A DNA stretch of 64,000 nt. Source: Geomesophilobacter sediminis (lineage in GTDB: Bacteria; Desulfobacterota; Desulfuromonadia; Geobacterales; Geobacteraceae). Location of the stretch: positions 1 through 64,000 of the forward strand of contig NZ_JAEMHM010000017.1 of NCBI RefSeq assembly GCF_016458275.1. The letters run 5' to 3'. The stretch's first letter is position 1; every line of letters starts with the position of its first letter. Below the pieces are notes generated by a model. The model searched no databases and was not told where the DNA came from. It saw only the letters and a list, made by a program, of their open reading frames with translations. Below, piece by piece: positions 1 to 8,954 of this stretch. Made by a program: the position numbers and the translations under genes.

Positions 1-62
1 TCTACGCAGACGTCAAGAAAAAAATGACTGTACTGAACAACTTTTTTAAAGCAAAAAGCTAA
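1..62 (+). CDS. 3' end of an unidentified gene (possibly a transposase)
   Basis: Codons from position 3 read through to a TAA at 60-62, giving a Lys-rich tail (YADVKKKMTVLNNFFKAKS). The gene starts outside the window and no domain can be recognised. The stop is followed at once by a sequence that interrupts the HAD gene on the other strand, so this could be the last codons of an insertion-sequence transposase whose terminal repeat begins near position 62. That is inference; an assembly joint would look the same. Confidence 0.4.
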   Translation, partial: YADVKKKMTVLNNFFKAKS

Positions 63-578
63 CCGGACAACACTGGGCGCGTACGGGATCCGCTCCTGGA
101 GTTTTTTCCAGAAGGCGGGGTCTTCCTTGGGGAGGCCGATCTCATGGGCTGAGAAGATGCCGGCAAAGTGCTGCGCGATGGGGACGGTGGCGAGTTTGAG
201 ATCAAGCGTCTTGAAATGGGCGTTGGTGACCAGGTAGGCACCTTTACCGTGACGCTCGAGGAAGAGGAGAAAATCGGTTACGGAGGGGTGCACCGCGATG
301 AGGTGGCGCAGCTCCCGCTTCAGAAGCGGGATGTCGAGGTCCAACTGCGCCGACCAGTAATCCAGGTCAGTCCAGTTCAGGGTGTTTTCCTGGGAGTGGA
401 AGAGCCGGTAGAGCTTTTCCTTGGCTGCATCGTGAGAGATACCGGCTTTTTCCGCATACCTTTTGGGGACGTGCTCCAACCAGAAATGGTCGTCGAAATG
501 GCGGTCCAGGATGGTGCCGTCCATGTCGAGGAGCACGGTGTCGATCTCGTTCCAGTCGATGCGTACTTCTTTACCCAT
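63..578 (-). pseudogene. HAD-family GMP/IMP nucleotidase (YrfG type), 3' truncated
   Basis: Starts at the ATG at 578, overlapping the thrC stop (TGATG), so it is translationally coupled to thrC. The protein has the HAD motif I DMDGT at residues 18-22, a YrfG-like cap (HFWLEHVP, NTLNWTDLDYW), motif II VTNAH and the motif III lysine region GLPKED. Family-like sequence ends around position 75-80, near residue 167, just before the expected motif IV acidic pair; full-length relatives have about 220 residues. The frame stays open to the left edge but encodes unrelated residues. It looks broken by an insertion or a sequence joint, and the lost motif IV should abolish activity. Confidence 0.7.
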
Positions 579-1966
579 CAGTGCCGCTGGCCCGCCTTTT
601 CCTCCACGAAACGTTTCACCGCAGAGCGGTCGGCATCCATCACCTCGCAGCGGGAAGGGAGTCCTTCCAGGGCCGCCAGCTGCGGCGGAAGGGGAGTGGG
701 GGTGCTGATCGCCTGCTGTACAGCATCTCCGAATTTCGCTGGATGCGCGGTAGCGAGGCAGACGGGAATGGAACCATCCTTGACCTTCTCCAAGGCGCCG
801 CAGACGCCGACCGCGGTGTGCGGATCGAGGATGTAGCCGGTTTCCTTATGGAAAGAGGCAATAGTGGCAAGCGTCTGCTCTTCACCGACGCTGCAGGAGA
901 GAAATTCCGTCCGGACCTGCTCCATCTCTTCCTGGGTGAACGGAATTCTTCCGGTTTCCGCCAGGGTGGCGAACGCCGCCCGTACGTGAGCCGGGTCCTC
1001 GCCGTAGAGGTAGAACAGATAACGTTCGAAATTGGAAGCGAGCTGGATATCCATGGACGGGGAGACGGTCTGCACCACCTGGCCCAGGGAATAATCACCG
1101 GCCTCGACGAAACGGCTGAGGATGTTGTTCTCGTTGGTGGCGAGAAGGAGCTTGCGCACCGGAAGCCCCATCCTTTTGGCAAGGTAGCCGGCGAAGATGT
1201 CCCCGAAGTTGCCGGTAGGTACGGCAAAGGTGACCTCGGCACCCTCCGGAAGGCGGCACCAGGCGTAGAAGTAGTAAACCACCTGCGCGAGGACCCGGGC
1301 CCAGTTGATCGAGTTGACCGCGCCGAGGGCGTACTCCTTCTTGAAGGTGAGGTCGTTGAAGAGCTCCTTCACGATCTGCTGGCAGTCGTCGAACGTCCCC
1401 TTGACCGCGATGTTGTGGACGTTGGCGTCGAGGACCGTGGTCATCTGCAGGGCCTGGATCGGAGAGGTCTTCAGGTGCGGGTGCAGGATGAAGATGTTGA
1501 TGTTCTCTTTACCGCGCACCCCGGCGATGGCGGCACTTCCCGTGTCGCCGGAGGTGGCGCCGATGATGTTCATCTTCTCGCCGCGCTCCTTGAGGAGGTA
1601 TTCGAAGAGGTTCCCCAGGAGCTGGAGGGCGACGTCTTTGAAGGCGAGAGTCGGCCCATGGAAGAGTTCCAGGATCTGCACCCCGTTCACCGCGACCAGC
1701 GGGGTGATTTCGGGATGGGAAAAGGTCGCGTAGGAGCGGTCGATGAGCCCGCGCAGATCCGCAGCCGGAATGTCGTCGGCGTACAGCGAGATGACGGCAA
1801 AAGCAAGCTCGGGGTAGGAGAGGGTGCGCCACTCTTTAAGGGTCTCCGGGGAGACCTGGGGGATCGATTCCGGCAGGAGGAGCCCTCCGTCGGTGGCAAG
1901 TCCCATCATCACGGCTTCTTTGAAGTTGATGGGGGCGATGTTCCCCCGGGTGCTGATGTATTTCAT
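578..1966 (-). CDS. thrC: Threonine synthase
   Basis: 462 residues, the full length of the long-type family. It converts O-phosphohomoserine to threonine with pyridoxal phosphate. The N-terminal signature MKYISTRG, the PLP lysine in GPTLAFKD (K110) and the phosphate-binding loop ATSGDTGSAA are all present. The ATG at 1966 is preceded by GGAAGAGAA. It is the first gene of a two-gene unit with the truncated HAD gene, whose start overlaps its stop. Confidence 0.96.
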   Translation of the reverse strand: MKYISTRGNIAPINFKEAVMMGLATDGGLLLPESIPQVSPETLKEWRTLSYPELAFAVISLYADDIPAADLRGLIDRSYATFSHPEITPLVAVNGVQILELFHGPTLAFKDVALQLLGNLFEYLLKERGEKMNIIGATSGDTGSAAIAGVRGKENINIFILHPHLKTSPIQALQMTTVLDANVHNIAVKGTFDDCQQIVKELFNDLTFKKEYALGAVNSINWARVLAQVVYYFYAWCRLPEGAEVTFAVPTGNFGDIFAGYLAKRMGLPVRKLLLATNENNILSRFVEAGDYSLGQVVQTVSPSMDIQLASNFERYLFYLYGEDPAHVRAAFATLAETGRIPFTQEEMEQVRTEFLSCSVGEEQTLATIASFHKETGYILDPHTAVGVCGALEKVKDGSIPVCLATAHPAKFGDAVQQAISTPTPLPPQLAALEGLPSRCEVMDADRSAVKRFVEEKAGQRH

Positions 1967-2008
1967 AGGCAGGTTCTCTTCCGGTGGTGAATTTTACGGC
2001 AGCACCCC

Positions 2009-2037
2009 TATATAGCAGGTAACGCCGCTAAAGTGAA
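2009..2037 (-). promoter_or_regulatory. Candidate sigma-70 promoter of thrC
   Basis: On the minus strand TTCACT (2032-2037) lies 17 bases from TATATA (2009-2014), giving a leader of about 35 bases before the thrC ATG. The -10 box is good and the -35 box weak, so this is tentative. Confidence 0.4.
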
Positions 2038-2096
2038 TGAATAATTCGGGATCGGGGCCCCCGGGCCCTTGGGGCCGGAGAAAAACTCAGCCCAGG

Positions 2097-3146
2097 TTAC
2101 TTGTCCAAAAGGTTCAGCAGGGTGTCGACGTTGCCGCGGTGTTTCCCTTGCGGGTATTTGCTGCGGTACTCCTTGAAGCGTGCCGTCGCCCGCTCCTTGA
2201 ACGAGAGCTCGTAGAGTACCTGCCCGATGTAGAAAAGCGCGGTCTCGGCTTGCGGGGCGGAGGGATACTCCTCGATGATCAGCTCGTACTCCGCCAGGGC
2301 CGCTTCCGGGTTGGAGAGGAAACGCCCCTGGACGGCGCCGCGCTCCAGGCGGGCGTCGCAGCGGATGTCGGCGAGCTTGCTCAGGTCGAGGGCGATCTGG
2401 AAGACCTGCAGTGCCTGCTCGTACTTGCCCGAATCGGCGAGGTAGTGGCCGTAATTGACGTTCCAGCGGGCAAGGATGTTGGGGAGGTTGTCCGACGCCA
2501 GCCAGTCCTCGGGCGGTGCCGCCGCGGTAGCCGCCTCGAAAGCGGATTTCGCCTCGGCGATCGGGGTCCCCGGTTCCACCTGGACGCTTTCGATCGGGCG
2601 GTAGCCCCGCGTCGTCTGGGTCATCGAACCCGGGGGGAGCGGTTCGCTCCCTTCCTGCTGCCCGCTTACCTTCACCGTCCCTTCGTTGCCGAAAAAGACG
2701 TTCGCCGGCCCCTCCGAGAGCATGAGGAACTCGGTCCCTTTGATACCGGCAACCGCGGTTTTGCTGCGCACCTGGTAGGAGGTCTGCTGGCCGGAGAGCT
2801 TGGTGACCGAGGAGCGGAGCTTCCCCTGGGTCAGGTTGAAGACCCCCTCCTTTTTGTTCCGGTCGACGTGGAGCGAAGCGAGCTCCAGCTCCGAGTTGTT
2901 GGCGATGGTGAACCGGGAATTGTCGATCAGGGTAAGTTCGATCCAGCCGTTGGCCCCGGTTTTTACCCATCCCCCCTCGGCAAGGGATTTCCCCTTGTCC
3001 AGCTTCTGATAGGGAACGTTGTTGCGGTCGCGGAAAAATATGGAACCGCTGCAGTTGGTGACCTTGGCGATGGTGGCGGCAAAGGCGCTGGAGCCGACGA
3101 GGCAAAGGATTGCCATCACGATGGCGGCTGCGAACGTTCTCTTCAT
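2097..3146 (-). CDS. FecR-domain periplasmic protein with C-terminal TPR repeats
   Basis: 349 residues from the ATG at 3146, chosen because GGGGGAGATTAAC precedes it; longer readings run into the upstream gene. A signal peptide (MKRTFAAAIVMAILCLVGSSAFA) is followed by a FecR-like beta domain (about 25-160, with an ANNSELEL segment and a GIKGTEF motif) and a TPR/YbgF-like C terminus (about 235-345). FecR domains occur in periplasmic signalling and surface proteins. Here it closes the mla-like operon one base after the TPR lipoprotein gene, so a role at the envelope is likely; the exact job is unknown. Confidence 0.85.
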   Translation of the reverse strand: MKRTFAAAIVMAILCLVGSSAFAATIAKVTNCSGSIFFRDRNNVPYQKLDKGKSLAEGGWVKTGANGWIELTLIDNSRFTIANNSELELASLHVDRNKKEGVFNLTQGKLRSSVTKLSGQQTSYQVRSKTAVAGIKGTEFLMLSEGPANVFFGNEGTVKVSGQQEGSEPLPPGSMTQTTRGYRPIESVQVEPGTPIAEAKSAFEAATAAAPPEDWLASDNLPNILARWNVNYGHYLADSGKYEQALQVFQIALDLSKLADIRCDARLERGAVQGRFLSNPEAALAEYELIIEEYPSAPQAETALFYIGQVLYELSFKERATARFKEYRSKYPQGKHRGNVDTLLNLLDK

Positions 3147-3147
3147 G

Positions 3148-4068
3148 TTAATCTCCCCCCTTTTGCATGACATTCCCGGCAGGCGCTTCTTTAAGGTACG
3201 ACTCCCCCAGCAGATAAGCCTGGACGCCCTCATCCTTTTTGCCTGATGCTTCCAGGAGACGGCCGGCTGCTTTCATTCTTTGTGCGGCGAGATTTCGCTC
3301 GCCACGGGCAAGATGCACCGCGGCCGCGCGGCGGTAATAGGTGATCGCCTCCGGAAGGGCACCTTCCTTGGCCGCGACCTGTGCCAGGCCGGTGAGATCG
3401 GCGGCGATCCGTGCGCTCCGGCCGGCTTCCGTGTCGGCGGAGAGCGCAGCTAGGTAAGCCTGCCGGGCTTGGGGCAGACGCGCGGTGGCCAGGTAAATCT
3501 CGGCGAGGAGACGGTCGGTATTGGCCGTTTCCTCAGGCTCCCCCTGCACCGCACGTCCCTTGAGTGCGGTACTTTCCGCCTCCGGATATCGGCCGGCGGC
3601 GGCTTCGATCCTCCCCAGCAGGTTCAGGCGTGCCTTGAGCCGCCCTCCCTTTTCTGCATCCACCGAACGCTGGGCCCACTGGCGGGCCGGCGCAAAGTCG
3701 CCGCCGACCAAGGCGAGCTTGGCCTGTTCGAAGGCGAGTTCGGGGTAGAGCTCGGAGCGTTCCGAAACCAGCGGGAGCGCCTGGCTCAGCAAGGTCCGCG
3801 AATGGGTGGTCCGGTTGGCGAAACGGGCTACCCGCGCCCCGTTAAGCAGCGCCAGTGCCGCGCCCTCCGAATCTTCCACCGACGCACTGGAGCGCTGCGC
3901 CGCGGCGAATTCCCCCAGGGCCAGCTCGGTCTCTCCCGTTGCGGCGGCCCGGATGCCGCGGCGGTTGTGCGCGTCGGCCTCCAGCCGGGCCCGGGAGACC
4001 GGGACCTTCTCCGACGCGGCGCACCCGAAAAGGACCAGCGGCACCAGGAAAAGGAGCGCCCTATTCAT
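3148..4068 (-). CDS. TPR-containing lipoprotein
   Basis: 306 residues. The signal sequence ends in a lipobox (LVLFGCAA, Cys at about residue 16), so the protein is probably anchored in a membrane. The rest is alanine-rich helical TPR-like sequence with repeats of about 34 residues. Its start overlaps the mlaD stop by 8 bases and its stop is one base before the FecR gene, which fits translational coupling. Presumably it is an accessory envelope factor of the Mla-type transporter; no specific family was recognised. Confidence 0.8.
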   Translation of the reverse strand: MNRALLFLVPLVLFGCAASEKVPVSRARLEADAHNRRGIRAAATGETELALGEFAAAQRSSASVEDSEGAALALLNGARVARFANRTTHSRTLLSQALPLVSERSELYPELAFEQAKLALVGGDFAPARQWAQRSVDAEKGGRLKARLNLLGRIEAAAGRYPEAESTALKGRAVQGEPEETANTDRLLAEIYLATARLPQARQAYLAALSADTEAGRSARIAADLTGLAQVAAKEGALPEAITYYRRAAAVHLARGERNLAAQRMKAAGRLLEASGKKDEGVQAYLLGESYLKEAPAGNVMQKGGD

Positions 4069-5053
4069 AGCTGTCCCCCGGCACGAGCGCCTTATCCGAA
4101 ACCGGGACGTGACTTTTCAACGGCCAGGTCTGCTTCAGCGCCTTGGCGACGTCGTCGGTATCCTGGACCAGGTCGCTCGTCCTGCCCAGAAGCGGAGCTA
4201 CCTGGGGGAGGAACCGGGCGCTGTGGGTCTCCAGGACCTTGGTCGTCTTCTCCACGTGCCCTAAGGTCGCGTCGAGCTTTTCCACCAGCGGCGGGAGCGC
4301 CAGCTGGATTCCCGCCAGGGTGCCGTCGACGGTGGCGAGCGAGCTGTCCACCTTCTCCAGGACCGGCCCCACCTCGTCGACGCGGTTTTTCGCCTCGGCC
4401 AGGAGGGTTTGCGCGTTGCCGCCGATTTTGCCCAACTGGTGGCGCGAGTCGAGCAGAAGGGCGTCGACCTGGGTCCGCGTCTGGTTGAGCCCGCCGGTCA
4501 ACTGCCGGATGTTGGCCAGGGACTGCTTGATATCCCCGTTGGGGTTGTTGACGTAGCTGATGATTTCCTTCACCTCGTAAAGGACCGGTTTCAGCTGGTC
4601 GGCGACGTCGTTTGCCACCTCTTCGAGCCCCTTGGTCTTCTGGTAGGCGATGTAGTCGCCGTTTTTGAGCATCGCCTGCTTGGTGGAGCCGACCGAGACC
4701 TCGATGATGTTGTCCCCGACCAGCCCCTCCTTGACGAGCTTCACGGTCGAGTCCCGCTTGATCCATTTCTGGTATTTGCTGTCGATTTCGATCCCGATGT
4801 CGACCTGGGCCTGTTCGTTGAGGGCGATGCTCTTGATCCGGCCGATGCGGAAGCCGGAGAGCTTGACCGGCATCCCGCGGGCAAAGCCGGTACCCTTTTC
4901 CGCCGTGAAAGTGAGGGTGTACTTCTTGGCGAAAAGGTCCTTGTCGATCCCGATCGAGACGGCGACGGCGACCAGGCCGAGGATGGCGATGATCACGAAG
5001 GCGCCGACCGTCTTTTCCAGGTTGATGAAGCGGGGATCCTCTTCTCGAATCAT
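4061..5053 (-). CDS. mlaD: MlaD-family phospholipid/substrate-binding protein (MCE domain)
   Basis: 330 residues from the ATG at 5053, which overlaps the upstream stop (ATGA arrangement). There is an N-terminal membrane helix (about 15-35), then one MCE domain (about 40-120) with the typical GFARGMPVKLSGFRIG stretch, then a long helical tail (about 150-330). MCE proteins form hexameric rings that carry lipids between the inner and outer membranes. It sits directly downstream of mlaE and the mlaF-like gene. Confidence 0.92.
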   Translation of the reverse strand: MIREEDPRFINLEKTVGAFVIIAILGLVAVAVSIGIDKDLFAKKYTLTFTAEKGTGFARGMPVKLSGFRIGRIKSIALNEQAQVDIGIEIDSKYQKWIKRDSTVKLVKEGLVGDNIIEVSVGSTKQAMLKNGDYIAYQKTKGLEEVANDVADQLKPVLYEVKEIISYVNNPNGDIKQSLANIRQLTGGLNQTRTQVDALLLDSRHQLGKIGGNAQTLLAEAKNRVDEVGPVLEKVDSSLATVDGTLAGIQLALPPLVEKLDATLGHVEKTTKVLETHSARFLPQVAPLLGRTSDLVQDTDDVAKALKQTWPLKSHVPVSDKALVPGDSYE

Positions 5054-5721
5054 GCGTGCTGCCCCTTCGGTGCCAGCAGGCGCGCCTCGGCAAATGCGGC
5101 GACGCTGTCGGGCTGGCAGGAAACGATGAGGGAGGCCCGGCCCGGGCGCTCCCGGTGGAATTCTTGGATCAGCCGGTAAAAAAGCTCCTTCTCCTGCTGG
5201 TTGATGCCCTGCTCGGGCGATTCGTACACGACAAGCTCCGGGTCCATGATCAGGGCCCGGGCCAGGCCGACCTGCTTTTTCTGGAACAGGGTGAGATGCC
5301 CGGGGAGTTCCATGTAGCGCGCGGTGTACCCGATCCGCTCCAAAAGCGCCAACCCGAGTGATTCGACCTCCTGGTGGGACGCTTGCCGATGGTAATACAA
5401 GGGGAGGGTGAGGTTCTCCCATGCCTTGAGGTTCGAGACCAGACCGCCGCTCCCTTGGGAAAAACCGATCCGCTGCCGGAGCTGCTGCCAGTCGCGGTAG
5501 CTCAACGCGGCGGTGTCGGCGTCCAAAAGAACGATGCTTCCCCCGGAATGACGTTCCAGCCCGAGGACCAGCCGGGCGAGCAGGGCGCTCGCCTCTTCCT
5601 TCGCGGTCAGGAAAAGCCCCATCTCCCCGGGCTTCAGGGAAAAACTCACCGGTGCCAGGCCCGGGAGCGGGACCTCCTTGAGCTCGACTGCGGTCTCCGA
5701 CGCGGCGGCGAGCGACGTCAT
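5050..5721 (-). CDS. MlaF-like ABC ATPase with degenerate catalytic motifs
   Basis: 223 residues in the mlaF position, overlapping mlaE and mlaD by 4 bases each. The fold can be followed, but the Walker A segment (residues 35-46, GLFLTAKEEASA) lacks GxxGxGKS/T. The LSGGQ signature is replaced by HLTLFQKKQ (142-150). Walker B reads LVVYES (163-168) with the aspartate replaced, and the switch histidine position reads SCQPD (Q203). The frame is intact and the operon setting normal, so this looks like a preserved non-hydrolysing subunit rather than a decayed gene. Confidence 0.85.
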   Translation of the reverse strand: MTSLAAASETAVELKEVPLPGLAPVSFSLKPGEMGLFLTAKEEASALLARLVLGLERHSGGSIVLLDADTAALSYRDWQQLRQRIGFSQGSGGLVSNLKAWENLTLPLYYHRQASHQEVESLGLALLERIGYTARYMELPGHLTLFQKKQVGLARALIMDPELVVYESPEQGINQQEKELFYRLIQEFHRERPGRASLIVSCQPDSVAAFAEARLLAPKGQHA

Positions 5722-6446
5722 AAAAAGAGCACCGGGACCGTGATCAGACCATCGAGGATGAAGACCAGGAACAGGCTCTGCATGACCCCTTTGGTCGCGG
5801 CCTGGGGGATCTGGGTGGCGCTTTTGCCGACGTAGAGCCCCTGCCGGCAGCAGGCGGCGGACAGGAAAAGCCCGAAGGCGATGCTCTTCAAAAGGCTCAG
5901 CCCCAGTTCGGTCAGCGTCATCACCGAGAAAAGTCCCTGCGAAAAGGTTTCGTACTGCACGTGCCACCCAAGCGATGCCACCAGGAAGCCACCGGCGACC
6001 GCGAGGATCTCGAAGTAGACGGTCAGCACCACCACCGCCGCAGTCACCCCGAAAATCCGGGGCATGATGAGATACTGGTCCGGCGAGATCCCCAGCGAGG
6101 CGATGCTGTCGATCTCGCCGTTGATCTTCATGTAACCGAGTTCGGTGGCGATTGCCGCGCCGCTGCGGGCGATGACGATGATCGCGGTCAGAAGCGGACC
6201 CAGTTCCCGGACCACAACCCAGACCAGGACCTTGCCGGTCAGCCCCTCGTTCCCCACCCCGACCAGGCTGATCACCTCGGTGATGATCACCGTGCCGAGG
6301 AGGATCGAGATTACCATGATGACCTTCAGGGTCTCCAGCCCGGTGAAGTAGATCTGCTTCAAAAGGACCCGGAAAACGGGCCGGCGTCCGGGGAGGACGT
6401 TTTTGAACGCGAGCGCGATAAGGGTGACCAGCTCGGTGAGGGTCAC
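5718..6446 (-). CDS. mlaE: MlaE-family ABC permease
   Basis: About 242 residues with five or six hydrophobic segments and the MlaE signatures RELGPLLTAIIVIARSGAA and ELGYMKINGEIDS. It is the inner-membrane permease of an Mla/MCE lipid transporter. The start is uncertain: the GTG at 6446 has no clear Shine-Dalgarno sequence, and the frame stays open about 45 bases further upstream, to near the stop of the preceding gene, without an ATG. A CTG at about 6482-6485 is an alternative. Confidence 0.9.
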   Translation of the reverse strand: MTLTELVTLIALAFKNVLPGRRPVFRVLLKQIYFTGLETLKVIMVISILLGTVIITEVISLVGVGNEGLTGKVLVWVVVRELGPLLTAIIVIARSGAAIATELGYMKINGEIDSIASLGISPDQYLIMPRIFGVTAAVVVLTVYFEILAVAGGFLVASLGWHVQYETFSQGLFSVMTLTELGLSLLKSIAFGLFLSAACCRQGLYVGKSATQIPQAATKGVMQSLFLVFILDGLITVPVLFL

Positions 6447-6495
6447 CAGCTTGTGCAGCGTGAAGTCGCCGACGATGCTCAGCAGGTTGGAATTT

Positions 6496-7254
6496 CTAGA
6501 AGTCGTAGACGTTGCCCTCCTTGAGCAACTCCAAACCCTCGAACGGGAGGAGGGCGACCTCCTCGCGGATCGTTTCGTGGTACTGCGGTTTTGGGTGGGT
6601 GACCAGGATCCGCCGGGGGAGCTTCTTCATCTTCTTGAGTTCGATCTCCAAGAGCTTGCAGGTGAGATGGCCGGTCAGCAGGGCCAGTTCCTCGAGCGCG
6701 TTGGGAAAGGAGACCTCCACGATCAGGGCGTCCAGCGCTCCGGCCATGGTCCAAAGCTCGTAGGTCGGACCGGTGTCGCCGGTATAGGTCAGCCGGGCGC
6801 CGTCTTTCTCGACGGTGTAGGCGACGGCCGGAACGGAGTGGTTCACCGGGGTCGCCCGGAACCGGTAGGCGCCAAAATCAAACTCCTGGCCCGGGTGGAT
6901 CTCCTGGTAGCGGATCACCGGAGCCTCGGCGGTGGGGATCGTGCTGAAATCGGGCCAGATGACGTTGTTCATCAGATGCTCGCGCAGCGCCTTGATGACC
7001 TCGGGGATCGCGTGGACGGTCACCTGGTGCTGCAGGTTGCGGATGATCACGTTGTCGGCCAGAAGCGGTATCCCCTTGATGTGGTCCAGATGGGCATGGG
7101 TCACGAAGATGTCCCGGATGCGCCACTGCTCCTCCTCGGTGAGGACCGCCCCGATGGTTCCCGCATCGAGCAGGATGGCATCGTCGAGCAGAAACGCCGA
7201 GCTCAGGAATCCCGGAAATTCGGCGCCGGAGCACCCCAGGACGCGCAACCTCAT
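6496..7254 (-). CDS. Metallo-beta-lactamase-fold hydrolase, class II cAMP phosphodiesterase type
   Basis: 252 residues. The zinc motif THAHLDH (HxHxDH) lies near residues 72-78, followed by the later ligands in NHSVPA, TGDTGP and VTHPKP. The arrangement resembles 3',5'-cyclic-nucleotide phosphodiesterases and RNase Z-like hydrolases; the substrate cannot be settled from sequence. Its start overlaps the transglutaminase stop (ATGA), and mlaE follows after about 50 bases, so it belongs to the same operon. Confidence 0.85.
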   Translation of the reverse strand: MRLRVLGCSGAEFPGFLSSAFLLDDAILLDAGTIGAVLTEEEQWRIRDIFVTHAHLDHIKGIPLLADNVIIRNLQHQVTVHAIPEVIKALREHLMNNVIWPDFSTIPTAEAPVIRYQEIHPGQEFDFGAYRFRATPVNHSVPAVAYTVEKDGARLTYTGDTGPTYELWTMAGALDALIVEVSFPNALEELALLTGHLTCKLLEIELKKMKKLPRRILVTHPKPQYHETIREEVALLPFEGLELLKEGNVYDF

Positions 7255-8954
7255 ACGTCACCCCCCTTTTTCTTTTTCTTGTCGATTATCTGCCCCTTCA
7301 CCTTGAAGACGAAGTCCCAGTTGAGGACGTCCTCCCAGCGGTAACCCTTGGCGGTGGAGCGGGTGTCCTCCCCGGTACTGTACGGCTTGCCGGGGAGATA
7401 GAACCAGTTCATGATCGCCTCGCCGGATTTGCGCAGGATGACCCAGTATTTCCCCTTCTTGAGGGAGACTTCGCCCCGCTCGAAGGGAAACTCGACCCAG
7501 TAGTAGCCGGGGCGCCGGGAAATGTCGTCCAGCTGCACCGGCCGGGAGCGGAACCCGGCGCCTACGGTCGGCAGGCTCGGCTTGCCGTGGTCGTCGGTGA
7601 CGATGTCGATGAAGACTGAGCCGTCGCCGCCGAACTTGTGCATGGCAAGGGCGATGCTGGACAGGGCGAGCGGATGATCCACCTGGAACGCCTGGGCGTA
7701 GACGTTCACCGAGGTGGCATAGGCCGAGGTCTCCTTGTCCAGGACCCTTACCCCCTGGTTTCCTTCCACCCGGAAGTTTTCCACCATGTTGGGAAACTCC
7801 ATGTTGCCGAACTCCACGGTCTGGCCCGCGGCGGGTGGCGGGGGGGGCGGGGTCGGCTTTTCCGGCAAGGGGAGCGGCAGCGGTTCGGCCGGGCGCGGCG
7901 TAACGGCCCCCTGGGGAGCCTCAGCCTTGACGGCGTTGCTCATCAGGTAGGGGCGGGGGAGCGAGGTCGAGCCCATCGGTTTGAGCGCGATCTGGTCGTC
8001 GAGGAACTTCGCGTCCACCGACTCGGAATATTGGGGGAGATAGGGCGACGCCGACCAACTGTCGTTGATGTCATGGGAGTCGAGCCCGTGGGTCTGTTTG
8101 ACATGGCGGGTCGAGGTGAACTGCTTGGACTGCTGCGGGTCGTAGGAGAGCCACCCCAGGTCGGGGAAGTAGATTTCCATCCAGGCGTGTCCCCCCTGGC
8201 CCATGCTCTGGACCAGGGAACTCCCCTTGTCCAGGGGGACCTTCCACGGCTCTTTCAGACTGATGCCCCCGACGATACGGGCCGGGATCCCGACGCTGCG
8301 CAAGAGCGCCATGGAAAGGTGGGCGTAGTTTTGGCAGTTGCCGCTGCCGGTCTTCAGAGTGTAGAGGGCGTCGTAGCTTTTGGGGTTGTAGGTGTACTTC
8401 ACCTTGTCCGCGACGTAGTTCAGCACCGCGTTCACCGCCTCGAATTCGTTGGTGGCGCGTGCGGTGAGGGATCGAGCCGTGGCCGCCATTTCCGGGTCGT
8501 CGGCCTGGACCAGGGGCGTCGGCTTCAGGAAGATCTGCTCCCCGGCCGGAACCCCGGAAAGGGGGAAGGGGGCGCTGCTTTCCATCGCGGAAAGCTGGGC
8601 CTTCAGGCGCGGCTCGAAGGTGAGCGCCACCGAGGCGTCCTGGGTGAGTCCCTGCCAGGTGACCACCTTGAAGCGGTTGCCGAACTCGTCGGTCTTGTCT
8701 TTGACAGAAGCCGGGCGCGGCGAGACCGAGAGATGGAAGTTGTCGACCTGCTGGTCGACGCCGCGATTGGAGAAATTGGCGGGGAGCGCGAAGGTAAAGG
8801 TCAGCTGCGCGACCTCCTGCTGTACCGAAAAGGACATCCTTTGCTCAAGAGAGATGCGGCTTGCCAGTGATCCCTCGAGCACCAGAGTCTTAGCCATGGC
8901 CTGGGAGGAAACTAATAGTATACCGGTGAGCAGGGCAGCCAGGAGAGAGCGCAC
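7251..8954 (-). CDS. Secreted transglutaminase-like protein
   Basis: 567 residues from a GTG at 8954 preceded by AGGAGGATCACA. A signal peptide (cleavage after QAMA, near residue 21) leads to a beta-rich N-terminal half. The transglutaminase core follows, with catalytic Cys in GSGNCQNYA (about 206), His in GGHAWMEIYF and Asp in LSYDPQQ. A Pro-rich linker (PLPLPEKPTPPPPPP) joins a C-terminal beta-sandwich domain. First gene of the minus-strand operon; probably a periplasmic peptidase or transamidase. Confidence 0.85.
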   Translation of the reverse strand: MRSLLAALLTGILLVSSQAMAKTLVLEGSLASRISLEQRMSFSVQQEVAQLTFTFALPANFSNRGVDQQVDNFHLSVSPRPASVKDKTDEFGNRFKVVTWQGLTQDASVALTFEPRLKAQLSAMESSAPFPLSGVPAGEQIFLKPTPLVQADDPEMAATARSLTARATNEFEAVNAVLNYVADKVKYTYNPKSYDALYTLKTGSGNCQNYAHLSMALLRSVGIPARIVGGISLKEPWKVPLDKGSSLVQSMGQGGHAWMEIYFPDLGWLSYDPQQSKQFTSTRHVKQTHGLDSHDINDSWSASPYLPQYSESVDAKFLDDQIALKPMGSTSLPRPYLMSNAVKAEAPQGAVTPRPAEPLPLPLPEKPTPPPPPPAAGQTVEFGNMEFPNMVENFRVEGNQGVRVLDKETSAYATSVNVYAQAFQVDHPLALSSIALAMHKFGGDGSVFIDIVTDDHGKPSLPTVGAGFRSRPVQLDDISRRPGYYWVEFPFERGEVSLKKGKYWVILRKSGEAIMNWFYLPGKPYSTGEDTRSTAKGYRWEDVLNWDFVFKVKGQIIDKKKKKGGDV

